Shown here piece after piece: positions 1 through 5,150 of a stretch of DNA of 6,733 bases. The translations under genes and the position numbers were made by a program. The DNA lies in contig JAFTMQ010000098.1 of assembly GCA_017452305.1 (NCBI GenBank), positions 1 through 6,733 on the forward strand, written 5' to 3'. The stretch's first letter is position 1; every line of letters begins with the position of its first letter. Origin of the DNA: Clostridia bacterium. GTDB lineage: Bacteria > Bacillota > Clostridia > Christensenellales > Borkfalkiaceae. A model generated the notes under the pieces. That model had not been told where the DNA came from, made no database searches, and worked only from the letters and a program-made list of their open reading frames with translations.

Positions 1-1
1 C

Positions 2-154
2 GAGATTGACGGCTTCCCCGAGCTTTCCCGCAAAGTGACGGCGCGCGAATATAACGCCGTGGTGCAAACCGCCCTTGACTTGGGCATCGAGCGTCTATTT
101 TTGCAAGAGCGCGAATCGGGTAGTACGGAATATATCCCCTCTTGGGATTTTTAA
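2..154 (+). CDS. C-terminal end of a radical SAM protein, PflX (COG1313)-like (partial)
   Basis: An open frame runs in from the left edge and stops with TAA at 152-154, giving the last 50 residues of a protein. The tail contains the pattern TAREYNAVVQTALDLGI, then LFLQERESGSTEYIPSWDF. This resembles the C-terminal end of the PflX-type radical SAM proteins (relatives of pyruvate formate-lyase activating enzyme), where a 'R-x-[LV]-T-x-x-E-Y' helix is followed by a short strand and a '[FY]-[IL]-P-x-[FW]-D' ending. The radical SAM core with its CxxxCxxC cluster motif lies outside the window, so the assignment rests on the tail only. The gene is followed by a 214-bp gap before the ABC-F gene on the same strand. 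Family assignment is moderate; that this is a real coding end is fairly certain. Confidence 0.6.
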   Translation, partial: EIDGFPELSRKVTAREYNAVVQTALDLGIERLFLQERESGSTEYIPSWDF

Positions 155-198
155 TCGATTGTCAATCAAAAGTCTAATCGAATAGCTCTGCTTTCCAT

Positions 199-236
199 TT
201 GACGATTTTTCCCGTCAATTTTGCCACCCTTGACGG
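199..236 (+). promoter_or_regulatory. Three-part inverted repeat forming two mutually exclusive hairpins in the ABC-F leader
   Basis: TTGACG (199-204), CCGTCAA (212-218) and TTGACGG (230-236) are in series. The middle segment is complementary to both outer ones: it can form a 6-bp hairpin with the first (loop 205-212) or a 7-bp hairpin with the last (loop 219-229). The first hairpin is followed by TTTT, so it could act as a weak terminator. This layout resembles an attenuator upstream of the ABC-F gene, but no leader peptide is convincing, and the outer repeats could equally be paired operator half-sites. Confidence 0.35.
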
Positions 237-257
237 CGGCGCGTAGGCAAGCTCCGC

Positions 258-279
258 TTCGCATTTGCGAATTTTATTT
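258..279 (+). terminator. Weak terminator-like hairpin in the ABC-F leader
   Basis: TTCGC (258-262) pairs with GCGAA (267-271) around an ATTT loop and is followed by TTTTATTT. The stem is only 5 bp, so it is a weak intrinsic terminator at best. It could end transcription from the radical SAM gene or act as the terminator arm of an attenuator for the ABC-F gene 90 bases downstream. Confidence 0.25.
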
Positions 280-315
280 AGCATTTTTTTACGGTCCTTC
301 ATCACCGTTATTGTG

Positions 316-331
316 CGCGCTTTGGAGCGCG
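316..331. promoter_or_regulatory. GC-rich dyad just upstream of the ABC-F gene
   Basis: CGCGCT (316-321) and AGCGCG (326-331) are perfect inverted arms around TTGG, ending 37 bases before the ABC-F start codon. It has no T-run directly after it. It could be an operator or an mRNA hairpin. A poor -35/-10 pair (TTGTGC at 311, TTATCC at 333) would place it in a promoter spacer, but that promoter is not convincing. Confidence 0.3.
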
Positions 332-368
332 ATTATCCTATTTTATCCAAATTTTCGCGAGGTCGTGT

Positions 369-2267
369 ATGTTGATTTCCGCAGACAATTTAAATTTTGG
401 TTTTAACGGCGGTTCTCTGCTCGAAAATATCTGCTTTTCCTTAAACGAGGGGGGCAGGGTTGGACTTATCGGCGGAAACGGCGAAGGCAAGACCACCCTC
501 ATTCGCCTTATTTTAGGGGAATTAGAGCCCGAAAGCGGCGTACTTTTCCGCAAAAACGGTATGCGGCTTGGCTATCTTGCGCAAAGCGGCGGATACGATT
601 CGTCCAACACCGTTTACGAGGAAATGAAAGAGATTTTCCGCGAGGATATTTCCGCCATCAACGCCTTGCGCGAGGTGGAAGAAAAAATTTCCCGTTCCGA
701 TGAAAACAGCGCGGAATACCGCGCTTTGTCGCAAAAATACGAGGCGTTAAACAACCGCATCGCCGCGCGCGATAGTTATAATTTTGAAGTAAAAATCCGC
801 ACCGTCCTCAACGGCATGGGCTTTGAAAGCGTGTACGAGCAACCCATTTGCACCATGTCGGGCGGGGAAAAAACTCGTTTAAAGCTTTGCCGACTTTTGC
901 TTGAAGAGCCCGAACTTTTGATTTTGGACGAGCCGACCAACCACCTCGATATGAAAACGCTGTTTTGGCTGGAAGACTATCTTTCCGCGTTCAAGGGCGC
1001 AATTTTGACCGACTCGCACGATAGATATTTCTTGGACAAGCTCGTCACGCAAATTTACGAGCTGGAAAACAAAAAGCTGTCCGTATTCAAGGGCAACTAC
1101 ACCAAATACAAGCTGTTAAAAGCAGAAAAGGTGGCACACCTTTTAAAAGAATACGAGAAACAGCAGGAAGAACGGGCGCACATGCAGGAGTACGTGGATA
1201 GAAACCTCGTCCGCGCCTCGACCACGAAAATGGCGCAGTCGCGTAGGCTCGCTTTGGAAAAAATGGAGCTTATCGAAAAGCCTGCCCTGCCCCCTACGCC
1301 CCCTCGTTTCGTCTTTTCTTATACGGAAAAGCCCTACGAGCGCGTTTTGGAAATTGAAAATTTGCGCTTGACGGCAGGCGAAAAAGTACTGCTTGAAAAG
1401 GCGAATTTCTCTCTCACGCGCGGGGAAAAATGTGCGATTATCGGGGATAACGGAACGGGCAAATCTACCCTCATCAAAGAGATTGTACGCGGCAAAAATC
1501 CCGCCGTGCGGTTTGGTCGATTTGTCAAAATCGCCTACTATGAACAAGAGCACGGCAACCTCGATTTGAACGAAACGGTGCTTAGCGAACTTTGGGGACG
1601 GCACGTTTCCTGGGAGCAAACCAAGGTACGCAGGATTTTGGCGCAGGCAGGGCTTGTTGCCGAGGATATGGACAAGCAAGTGCGTATGCTTTCAGGCGGC
1701 GAAAGAGCGAAGCTTGCCCTTGCCGTATTTGAGTGCGAGGGCGGAAACGTGCTTATCTTGGACGAGCCGACCAACCACCTCGACTTGGCGGCACGCGAAA
1801 GCTTGGAAAGCGCGCTAAAAGAATTTGACGGCACGTTGCTCTTCGTCTCGCACGATAGATACTTTATCCGTGCTTTGGCTGGCAAGATTTTGGAATTAGA
1901 GGACGGAAACGCCACCTCGTTCACGGGCGATTACGATGAATACACCGCCTATAAAAACAGCGTAAAAGCGGCAAAAACAGAAACTCATCGCGTACCTGCC
2001 CCCACCATTTCGGCAAAACCCGAACAAAAAGACGGATACTATCGCAGCAAGGAAGAACGCGCCGCCGACGCCAAGCGCCGCACGCGTATCAAGAAAATCG
2101 AAGAAGAAATTTCCGCGTTAGAAACGGAAGACGAAGCGCTGAACGCGTCCCTTTCCGCCCCCGAGGTAACGGGCAACTTTGCGCTTTTGACGGAAAAATG
2201 TAATCGCTTGGAAGAGATAAAAAGCAAGCTTGACGCGCTGTACGCCGAATACGAAACACTTATTTAA
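369..2267 (+). CDS. ABC-F family ATPase, YdiF-type, ribosome-associated
   Basis: The 632-residue protein has two ABC ATPase domains on one chain and no membrane segment, as in ABC-F proteins, which act on the ribosomal E site to rescue stalled translation or protect against antibiotics. Domain 1 has Walker A GGNGEGKT (35-42), signature SGGEK (164-168), Walker B with D187-E188 and switch H217. Domain 2 has Walker A GDNGTGKS (359-366), signature LSGGE (441-445), Walker B with D465-E466 and H495. Between them is the charged P-site interaction linker (about 240-320) containing RNLVRASTTKMAQSRR, typical of the YdiF group. A C-terminal coiled coil spans about 560-630. Length fits YdiF (about 640). 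The start is supported by GAGGT at 359-363, 5 bases before ATG. The family is certain; whether it is housekeeping or confers resistance cannot be told from sequence. The first switch region reads TDSHDRYF where VSHDRYF is usual. Confidence 0.95.
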   Translation: MLISADNLNFGFNGGSLLENICFSLNEGGRVGLIGGNGEGKTTLIRLILGELEPESGVLFRKNGMRLGYLAQSGGYDSSNTVYEEMKEIFREDISAINALREVEEKISRSDENSAEYRALSQKYEALNNRIAARDSYNFEVKIRTVLNGMGFESVYEQPICTMSGGEKTRLKLCRLLLEEPELLILDEPTNHLDMKTLFWLEDYLSAFKGAILTDSHDRYFLDKLVTQIYELENKKLSVFKGNYTKYKLLKAEKVAHLLKEYEKQQEERAHMQEYVDRNLVRASTTKMAQSRRLALEKMELIEKPALPPTPPRFVFSYTEKPYERVLEIENLRLTAGEKVLLEKANFSLTRGEKCAIIGDNGTGKSTLIKEIVRGKNPAVRFGRFVKIAYYEQEHGNLDLNETVLSELWGRHVSWEQTKVRRILAQAGLVAEDMDKQVRMLSGGERAKLALAVFECEGGNVLILDEPTNHLDLAARESLESALKEFDGTLLFVSHDRYFIRALAGKILELEDGNATSFTGDYDEYTAYKNSVKAAKTETHRVPAPTISAKPEQKDGYYRSKEERAADAKRRTRIKKIEEEISALETEDEALNASLSAPEVTGNFALLTEKCNRLEEIKSKLDALYAEYETLI

Positions 2268-2284
2268 GGTAAGTGATAAAATAA

Positions 2285-2313
2285 AAAACGGAGCGAAACG
2301 ATAGCTCCGTTTT
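2285..2313. terminator. Bidirectional Rho-independent terminator between convergent genes
   Basis: AAAACGGAGC (2285-2294) pairs over 10 bp with GCTCCGTTTT (2304-2313) around a 9-base loop. The plus strand continues TATTATG and the minus strand ends in a run of six T, so it works in both directions. It lies 17 bases after the ABC-F stop codon and 16 bases after the phosphatase stop on the other strand. Confidence 0.9.
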
Positions 2314-2329
2314 ATTATGCGTTTATTTT

Positions 2330-3490
2330 TTATTTCGCGGCTTCGCCAACCATGAGCGATTTCATAATTTCAAAGACTTCGGTGTTTTTGATACGGTTTT
2401 TGTCCTTGAAGGAATATTCCTCAAAATGGATATCCGCGCCATTGACGTAGAGGTAAACGTCCGCATTCGTGTGCCCCGACGAACTCCACAAAAAGTAGTC
2501 CCCATAGCCCTTATCGTAAGCGTCTAACATATCCTTATGCGTAACGTCTTTCTCCAAGGTCAAGCCGCCCGTTTCGTGGTCGGCAGTAACGATCACCACC
2601 GTGTCGTCACGGTCCTTCGCCCATTCCAGCACCGCCGCAACCATATTATCAAAGGCAAGTAATTCGTCCAACATATAGCGAATATCGTTGTTATGCCCGC
2701 CGTGGTCGATATGCGAGCCTTCCGCCATCAAGAAAAATCCGTCCTCGTCCTTGGAAAGATATTCAAGAGCTTCCGTCACAAGACGGTCAAACGCCACAAA
2801 CGAGTCGTCCACCATCATAGGTTCGTACTCTGCCAATATGGAATAGCTACCAAAAATTTTATCTTCAATGGATTCGGAAATTAAATCCGCATTGGTAATC
2901 CGCTCGTAGCCCGCGTCGATAAACACTTGTTGATAGCTTTCGCGAATGGTGTAGCTCGCAAACAAATTGACGTTGCTTGACGTCGCGGCAGAAGACAGCA
3001 ATTCGTCCGTATTTCCGCGGCTATTAGAATGCGCGGAAAATCCCATAGGGGTTGCGCCGTACAATTCTTCCGTTGCGATAACGCCCGTGCGCTTGCCCAA
3101 CCCGTGCGCGATATCGACTATCGTTTCCAAATCGGTGGTTTCACCCGTCGCAGGCACCACGTATCTACCCACGTAGCCGTTGGAAGTGCGCGTACCCGTC
3201 GCAAGCGCCGTTGCCGCAGCCGCGGAGTCCGTCAACCCCGACACGGAGCGCGTTTGCACCATCGTCCTATACGGGAACTTTTGCATCGCCAGCTTTTCGC
3301 CCTTGAACAGCTCACCCGCGCGGACTTGCTCGGGACCCATACCGTCGCCAATCAATAAAATGACGTTTTTCGCTTGCGTAACGTTTTTCAAAATAATACC
3401 GTCGTTTTTCTCGCCCCCGCAGGAAATCATGGAAAGGGACATCGCGCTCGCCAACGCCAAAGGGATAAGCTTTTGCCAAATCTTCTTCAT
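2330..3490 (-). CDS. Alkaline phosphatase, lipoprotein
   Basis: The 386-residue protein should hydrolyse phosphomonoesters outside the membrane and release phosphate. An N-terminal signal (MKKIWQK, then a hydrophobic stretch) ends in the lipobox MISC with the lipidated Cys at 24, so it is probably anchored to the outer face of the cytoplasmic membrane. Catalytic elements of the alkaline phosphatase superfamily are all visible: metal ligand D49 in LIGDGMG, nucleophile S89 in TDSAAAATA, T147, H154 and R158 in ATPMGFSAHSNSR, E257/D262/H266 in AEGSHIDHGGH, D304-H305 in TADHETGG, and H340 in SSSGHTNADV. H154 and H263 stand where E. coli PhoA has D153 and K328, as in many non-enterobacterial enzymes. 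It is shorter than E. coli PhoA (about 450-470). SD AAGGCGGTG (3496-3504) sits 5 bases before ATG. It is a single-gene unit with its own promoter and terminator. Phosphate control is likely for the family, but no clear Pho box is seen. Confidence 0.95.
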   Translation of the reverse strand: MKKIWQKLIPLALASAMSLSMISCGGEKNDGIILKNVTQAKNVILLIGDGMGPEQVRAGELFKGEKLAMQKFPYRTMVQTRSVSGLTDSAAAATALATGTRTSNGYVGRYVVPATGETTDLETIVDIAHGLGKRTGVIATEELYGATPMGFSAHSNSRGNTDELLSSAATSSNVNLFASYTIRESYQQVFIDAGYERITNADLISESIEDKIFGSYSILAEYEPMMVDDSFVAFDRLVTEALEYLSKDEDGFFLMAEGSHIDHGGHNNDIRYMLDELLAFDNMVAAVLEWAKDRDDTVVIVTADHETGGLTLEKDVTHKDMLDAYDKGYGDYFLWSSSGHTNADVYLYVNGADIHFEEYSFKDKNRIKNTEVFEIMKSLMVGEAAK

Positions 3491-3507
3491 TTCTACACCG
3501 CCTTACC

Positions 3508-3524
3508 TATCCAATACTTGGATA
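3508..3524. promoter_or_regulatory. 17-bp dyad in the phosphatase leader, next to its SD
   Basis: TATCCAA (3508-3514) and TTGGATA (3518-3524) are perfect 7-bp inverted arms around TAC. On the minus strand the dyad is about 14-30 bases after the predicted transcription start and ends 3 bases upstream of the ribosome binding site. It could be a repressor operator or an mRNA hairpin affecting ribosome access. The binding protein is unknown. Confidence 0.5.
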
Positions 3525-3544
3525 TTTTCGTTTCTTATGCATAT

Positions 3545-3573
3545 ATTGTAGCATACTGTCACAAAAAAAGCAA
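3545..3573 (-). promoter_or_regulatory. Predicted sigma-A promoter of the alkaline phosphatase gene
   Basis: Read on the minus strand: -35 TTGCTT (3568-3573), a 17-base spacer, and -10 TACAAT (3545-3550), with the extended -10 dinucleotide TG one base upstream (3552-3553). The -35 is poor, but the extended -10 compensates. Predicted start near 3538, leaving a leader of about 48 bases. The -10 is framed by the short inverted repeat TATGC/GCATA (3536-3540, 3551-3555). Confidence 0.6.
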
Positions 3574-3653
3574 TTCCTTTGACGAAAAAATATAAATTCA
3601 CCCTTATCTACACCAAACGTTGCAAACAATCCCCCTTAAAATGGTTTTTAAAC

Positions 3654-3681
3654 AAAAAGGCACTTTTGCAAGTGCCTTTTT
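3654..3681. terminator. Strong Rho-independent terminator of the LytTR-DUF3021 operon
   Basis: AAAAAGGCACTT (3654-3665) and AAGTGCCTTTTT (3670-3681) form a perfect 12-bp stem with a TTGC loop, 7 bases beyond the DUF3021 stop codon. On the minus strand the hairpin ends in TTTTTG; on the plus strand in six T, so it can also stop transcripts from the other side. Confidence 0.92.
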
Positions 3682-3688
3682 TGCTCTG

Positions 3689-4105
3689 TTACTCGATATT
3701 CTTATTCAATTTCTTGCTCACGTTTCTTACAATCAAATAGACCGTCAACCACACCACCAAGTATGTGGAGATGAAAATCCCCGTAAATATCGCTATCACT
3801 TCCCACGCAAACGGAATCCAACGATTGACCAAATAGCACCCGACGTAAACGGCGTACAAACAAGCAAAGTGTATGCCCATGCTCTTGGCAATCGGCCAGC
3901 CCTCTACTTGGTTAAACACACTCGACCCTGCTTGCACAAACGCCAACACGTAGGTGGATAGAATGGCAATGAGCACCTCGGCGCCGTTTAAACGCACGTC
4001 CACGCCTACCAAATGCAAAATCCAAAACACGATACCCGCCACAATCGGGCCGAAACCACCAAACGCCAACCCTCTTTGTAAATAGCTTTTCACGTATTTA
4101 TTCAT
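3689..4105 (-). CDS. DUF3021 family membrane protein
   Basis: This 138-residue protein is almost entirely membrane-embedded, with four predicted helices at about 13-33, 42-62, 74-94 and 102-125, and basic residues at the N terminus (KYVKSYLQR) and C terminus (RNVSKKLNK). Size, four-helix layout and pairing with a LytTR regulator fit DUF3021. In streptococcal LytTR regulatory systems such as HdrRM and BrsRM, the small membrane partner holds the regulator inactive until released; the same role here is inferred. Its ATG overlaps the stop of the upstream LytTR gene (ATGA, 4102-4105), with the SD AAAGGAG located inside that gene, so the two are translationally coupled. No ABC transporter, a common neighbour of such pairs, is present in this window. 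A strong terminator follows directly. Confidence 0.88.
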   Translation of the reverse strand: MNKYVKSYLQRGLAFGGFGPIVAGIVFWILHLVGVDVRLNGAEVLIAILSTYVLAFVQAGSSVFNQVEGWPIAKSMGIHFACLYAVYVGCYLVNRWIPFAWEVIAIFTGIFISTYLVVWLTVYLIVRNVSKKLNKNIE

Positions 4106-4539
4106 AATCCAAATCTCCTTTTTACTTCTTTTAACTCCCTGCGGGAAACGTAATCGCTATATCCGTCCTCGAAAACCACGCGCAATGCGCCCCCAAAAGA
4201 CGCGGCAAATTTTTTCACCTTTTTCACGTTTGCCACACAGCCTTGATTGATTTTTACAAAGCAATCGTCCACAAGCTCCACCACGTCTTTGATGCGCAGC
4301 TTGGTTGCATATTCCTTCCCTTCCACACGCGCAAACACCTTATTATCCCGCGTGAAAAAGCAAGTGATAGACGGTAGCTCTAACGGGAAAATCTCTTCGT
4401 TGTCGTAGCCGTACAACAGCTCCCCGTCCATTCCGTCTTGGCATAATGCCTCAATTTGCGCCACAACGCGCGTCACCTTGCCGCAAACGACGGTGACGGA
4501 CGGCTCTTTTTCTTTATCTATGACCAAAAAGAACTTCAT
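4102..4539 (-). CDS. LytTR-domain DNA-binding transcriptional regulator
   Basis: The 145-residue protein has a short N-terminal part (1-40) and a C-terminal LytTR DNA-binding domain (about 45-144). Hallmarks are the strand EEIFPLELPSITCFFTRDNK-like start of the domain (49 onward), YATKLRIKDVVELV (77-90), the FVKINQGCVANVKKV segment (94-108) and the final YSDYVSRRELKEVKRRF (127-143), where the family has 'VSRRxxxxLKxxL'. There is no receiver domain, so control by a sensor kinase is unlikely; the membrane partner encoded by the overlapping downstream gene is the expected regulator. SD AAAGGAG precedes ATG by 7 bases. A promoter with an internal dyad lies upstream. LytTR proteins of this class commonly activate their own operon; autoregulation here is inferred. 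The target genes are unknown. Confidence 0.92.
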   Translation of the reverse strand: MKFFLVIDKEKEPSVTVVCGKVTRVVAQIEALCQDGMDGELLYGYDNEEIFPLELPSITCFFTRDNKVFARVEGKEYATKLRIKDVVELVDDCFVKINQGCVANVKKVKKFAASFGGALRVVFEDGYSDYVSRRELKEVKRRFGL

Positions 4540-4577
4540 TCTCTACTCCTTTTAATATTCTAAACAGCTTTTTAGCG

Positions 4578-4611
4578 ATTATACTATACCACAAAACTTG
4601 GCTTTTGTCCT
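4578..4611 (-). promoter_or_regulatory. Predicted promoter of the LytTR-DUF3021 operon
   Basis: Minus strand: -35 AGGACA (4606-4611), 17-base spacer, -10 TATAGT (4583-4588) with an extended TG one base upstream. A second possible -10, TATAAT (4578-4583), overlaps it. The weak -35 fits a promoter that needs an activator. The leader is about 37 bases. Confidence 0.6.
4591..4608. promoter_or_regulatory. Dyad filling the spacer of the LytTR operon promoter
   Basis: ACAAAA (4591-4596) and TTTTGT (4603-4608) are perfect 6-bp arms around CTTGGC. The dyad extends from the inner edge of the -35 box almost to the -10 box, a position where a bound protein would directly control polymerase. LytTR sites are usually tandem 9-bp repeats, so the binding protein may be another one. 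Confidence 0.45.
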
Positions 4612-4672
4612 ACACTTTTTTTATTCGGTCGATTTTTGAGGATATTTAGCAAATTATCCGACCTAAAAACAA

Positions 4673-4701
4673 AAAATTCCCCACCCATGTACGTGTTGAA
4701 A
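4673..4701. repeat. 29-bp repeat, copy 1
   Basis: Matches bases 6246-6274 at 26 of 29 positions without gaps; the core shared by both is ACCCATGTACGyGTTGAAA. Both copies are followed by GAAAATTAAA (4713-4722 here). On the minus strand this copy contains GGGTGGGG, one base away from KOPS GGGNAGGG. It lies 62 bases upstream of the LytTR operon -35 and beyond the terminator of the WYL/FtsK-gamma operon. Confidence 0.8.
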
Positions 4702-4720
4702 ATAAATTACACGAAAATTA

Positions 4721-4752
4721 AAACCCCAAAAGCATATTCACTTTTGAGGTTT
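4721..4752. terminator. Rho-independent terminator of the WYL/FtsK-gamma operon
   Basis: AAACCCCAAAAG (4721-4732) pairs with CTTTTGAGGTTT (4741-4752), 11 of 12 bp with one C-A mismatch (G-T wobble not possible) and an 8-base loop. On the minus strand it is followed by TAATTTTC, on the plus strand by ATTTTTC, so both directions are possible. It lies 115 bases downstream of the FtsK-gamma stop codon, with no other terminator between. Confidence 0.75.
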
Positions 4753-4867
4753 ATTTTTCTATGCGCTTCCTTATAAAAGAAAACTACTATCCCAAGCGAA
4801 AGAGCCAATGCGCACTCTCTACCGCATCGCCCTTTTAACGGACAAGCCGTATTTTTCTCTATCCGCT

Positions 4868-5122
4868 TTAATCGGGGTATTTTTCGTCATACTGCGCTTG
4901 CGTAATAAAAATCTTCCTGTCCCTTGAACCTTCAAACGGTCCAATATAGCCGTCTTTCTCCATTCGTTCCAACAAACGCCCTGCATAAAGATAGCCAATG
5001 GACAATTTTCTTTGCAAGAGACTAATACTCACCTTTTGCCCCTTTACAACCAGCCCCAAAGCCGCCTTGTATACTTCTTCTCTTTCCGCTGTCCAAAATT
5101 CTTCGTTTTCCGTTGTAATCAT
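4868..5122 (-). CDS. Stand-alone FtsK gamma-type winged-helix protein
   Basis: The 84-residue protein corresponds to the gamma domain that normally forms the last 60-70 residues of FtsK/SpoIIIE translocases. That domain reads short polar DNA octamers and steers translocation. Residues 13-72 align by eye throughout: ALGLVVKGQKVSISLLQRKL (21-40), SIGYLYAGRLLERMEKDGYI (41-60) and GPFEGSRDRKIFI (61-73), matching the family's 'vSiSlLQRrlrIGYnrAaRliexmExxGivgpxxGskxRxvl'. No motor domain is present, and the preceding gene ends only 28 bases upstream, so this is a complete small gene, not a truncated ftsK in this window. In the recognition helix, E. coli N1296 is replaced by L45, while R1300 and E1303 correspond to R49 and E52. 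The SD GGGAG precedes ATG by about 11 bases. It lies last in an operon with the WYL regulator. It is presumably a DNA-binding protein; partner and target are unknown. Confidence 0.85.
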   Translation of the reverse strand: MITTENEEFWTAEREEVYKAALGLVVKGQKVSISLLQRKLSIGYLYAGRLLERMEKDGYIGPFEGSRDRKIFITQAQYDEKYPD

Positions 5123-5150
5123 TTTTATTTTCTCCCATATTTATTCGTCT

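Larger units (their letters stand above)
4540..4867. other. Gene-free interval between the two minus-strand operons
   Basis: This 328-base gap holds, from left to right, the LytTR operon promoter with its dyad, one copy of a 29-bp repeat (4673-4701) and the terminator of the WYL/FtsK-gamma operon (4721-4752). An imperfect hairpin is also visible (GGTC 4627-4630 with GACC 4660-4663, enclosing GGATA 4640-4644 with TATCC 4655-4659). Bases 4760-4867 are the 3' untranslated part of the FtsK-gamma transcript; I see no gene in it. Confidence 0.6.

Noticed and set aside
221..406. 61-codon open frame in the ABC-F leader as a leader peptide
   Set aside because: It runs 38 bases into the ABC-F gene in another frame, has no clear SD, and its composition is not protein-like.
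452..459. GGGCAGGG (KOPS) within the ABC-F gene, also at 1285-1292 on the minus strand
   Set aside because: About one such match is expected by chance in this length over both strands, the two have opposite orientations, and both are inside coding sequence.
1143..1679. 178-codon open frame antisense to the ABC-F gene
   Set aside because: It lies fully inside a well-supported gene on the other strand, and its translation is low-complexity and matches no family I know.
3551..3600. Pho box upstream of the alkaline phosphatase
   Set aside because: One CTGTCA-like half-site on the plus strand (CTGTCAC near 3556-3562) lacks a second half at the right spacing; no tandem TTAACA-like repeats.
4627..4663. 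Imperfect hairpin upstream of the LytTR promoter as a terminator
   Set aside because: The stem has a 9-base bulge and a mismatch, and neither strand has a T-run after it.
4707..4886. Open minus-strand frame downstream of FtsK-gamma with CPLKGRCGREC (zinc-ribbon-like)
   Set aside because: No ATG, GTG or well-placed TTG start with an SD; it crosses the terminator, and 59 open codons can occur by chance. A frameshift extension of the FtsK-gamma gene would be needed.
4868..5122. FtsK-gamma gene as the 3' remnant of a broken ftsK
   Set aside because: It has its own SD and ATG, the space upstream is only 28 bases before the WYL stop, and no motor-domain traces are visible nearby.
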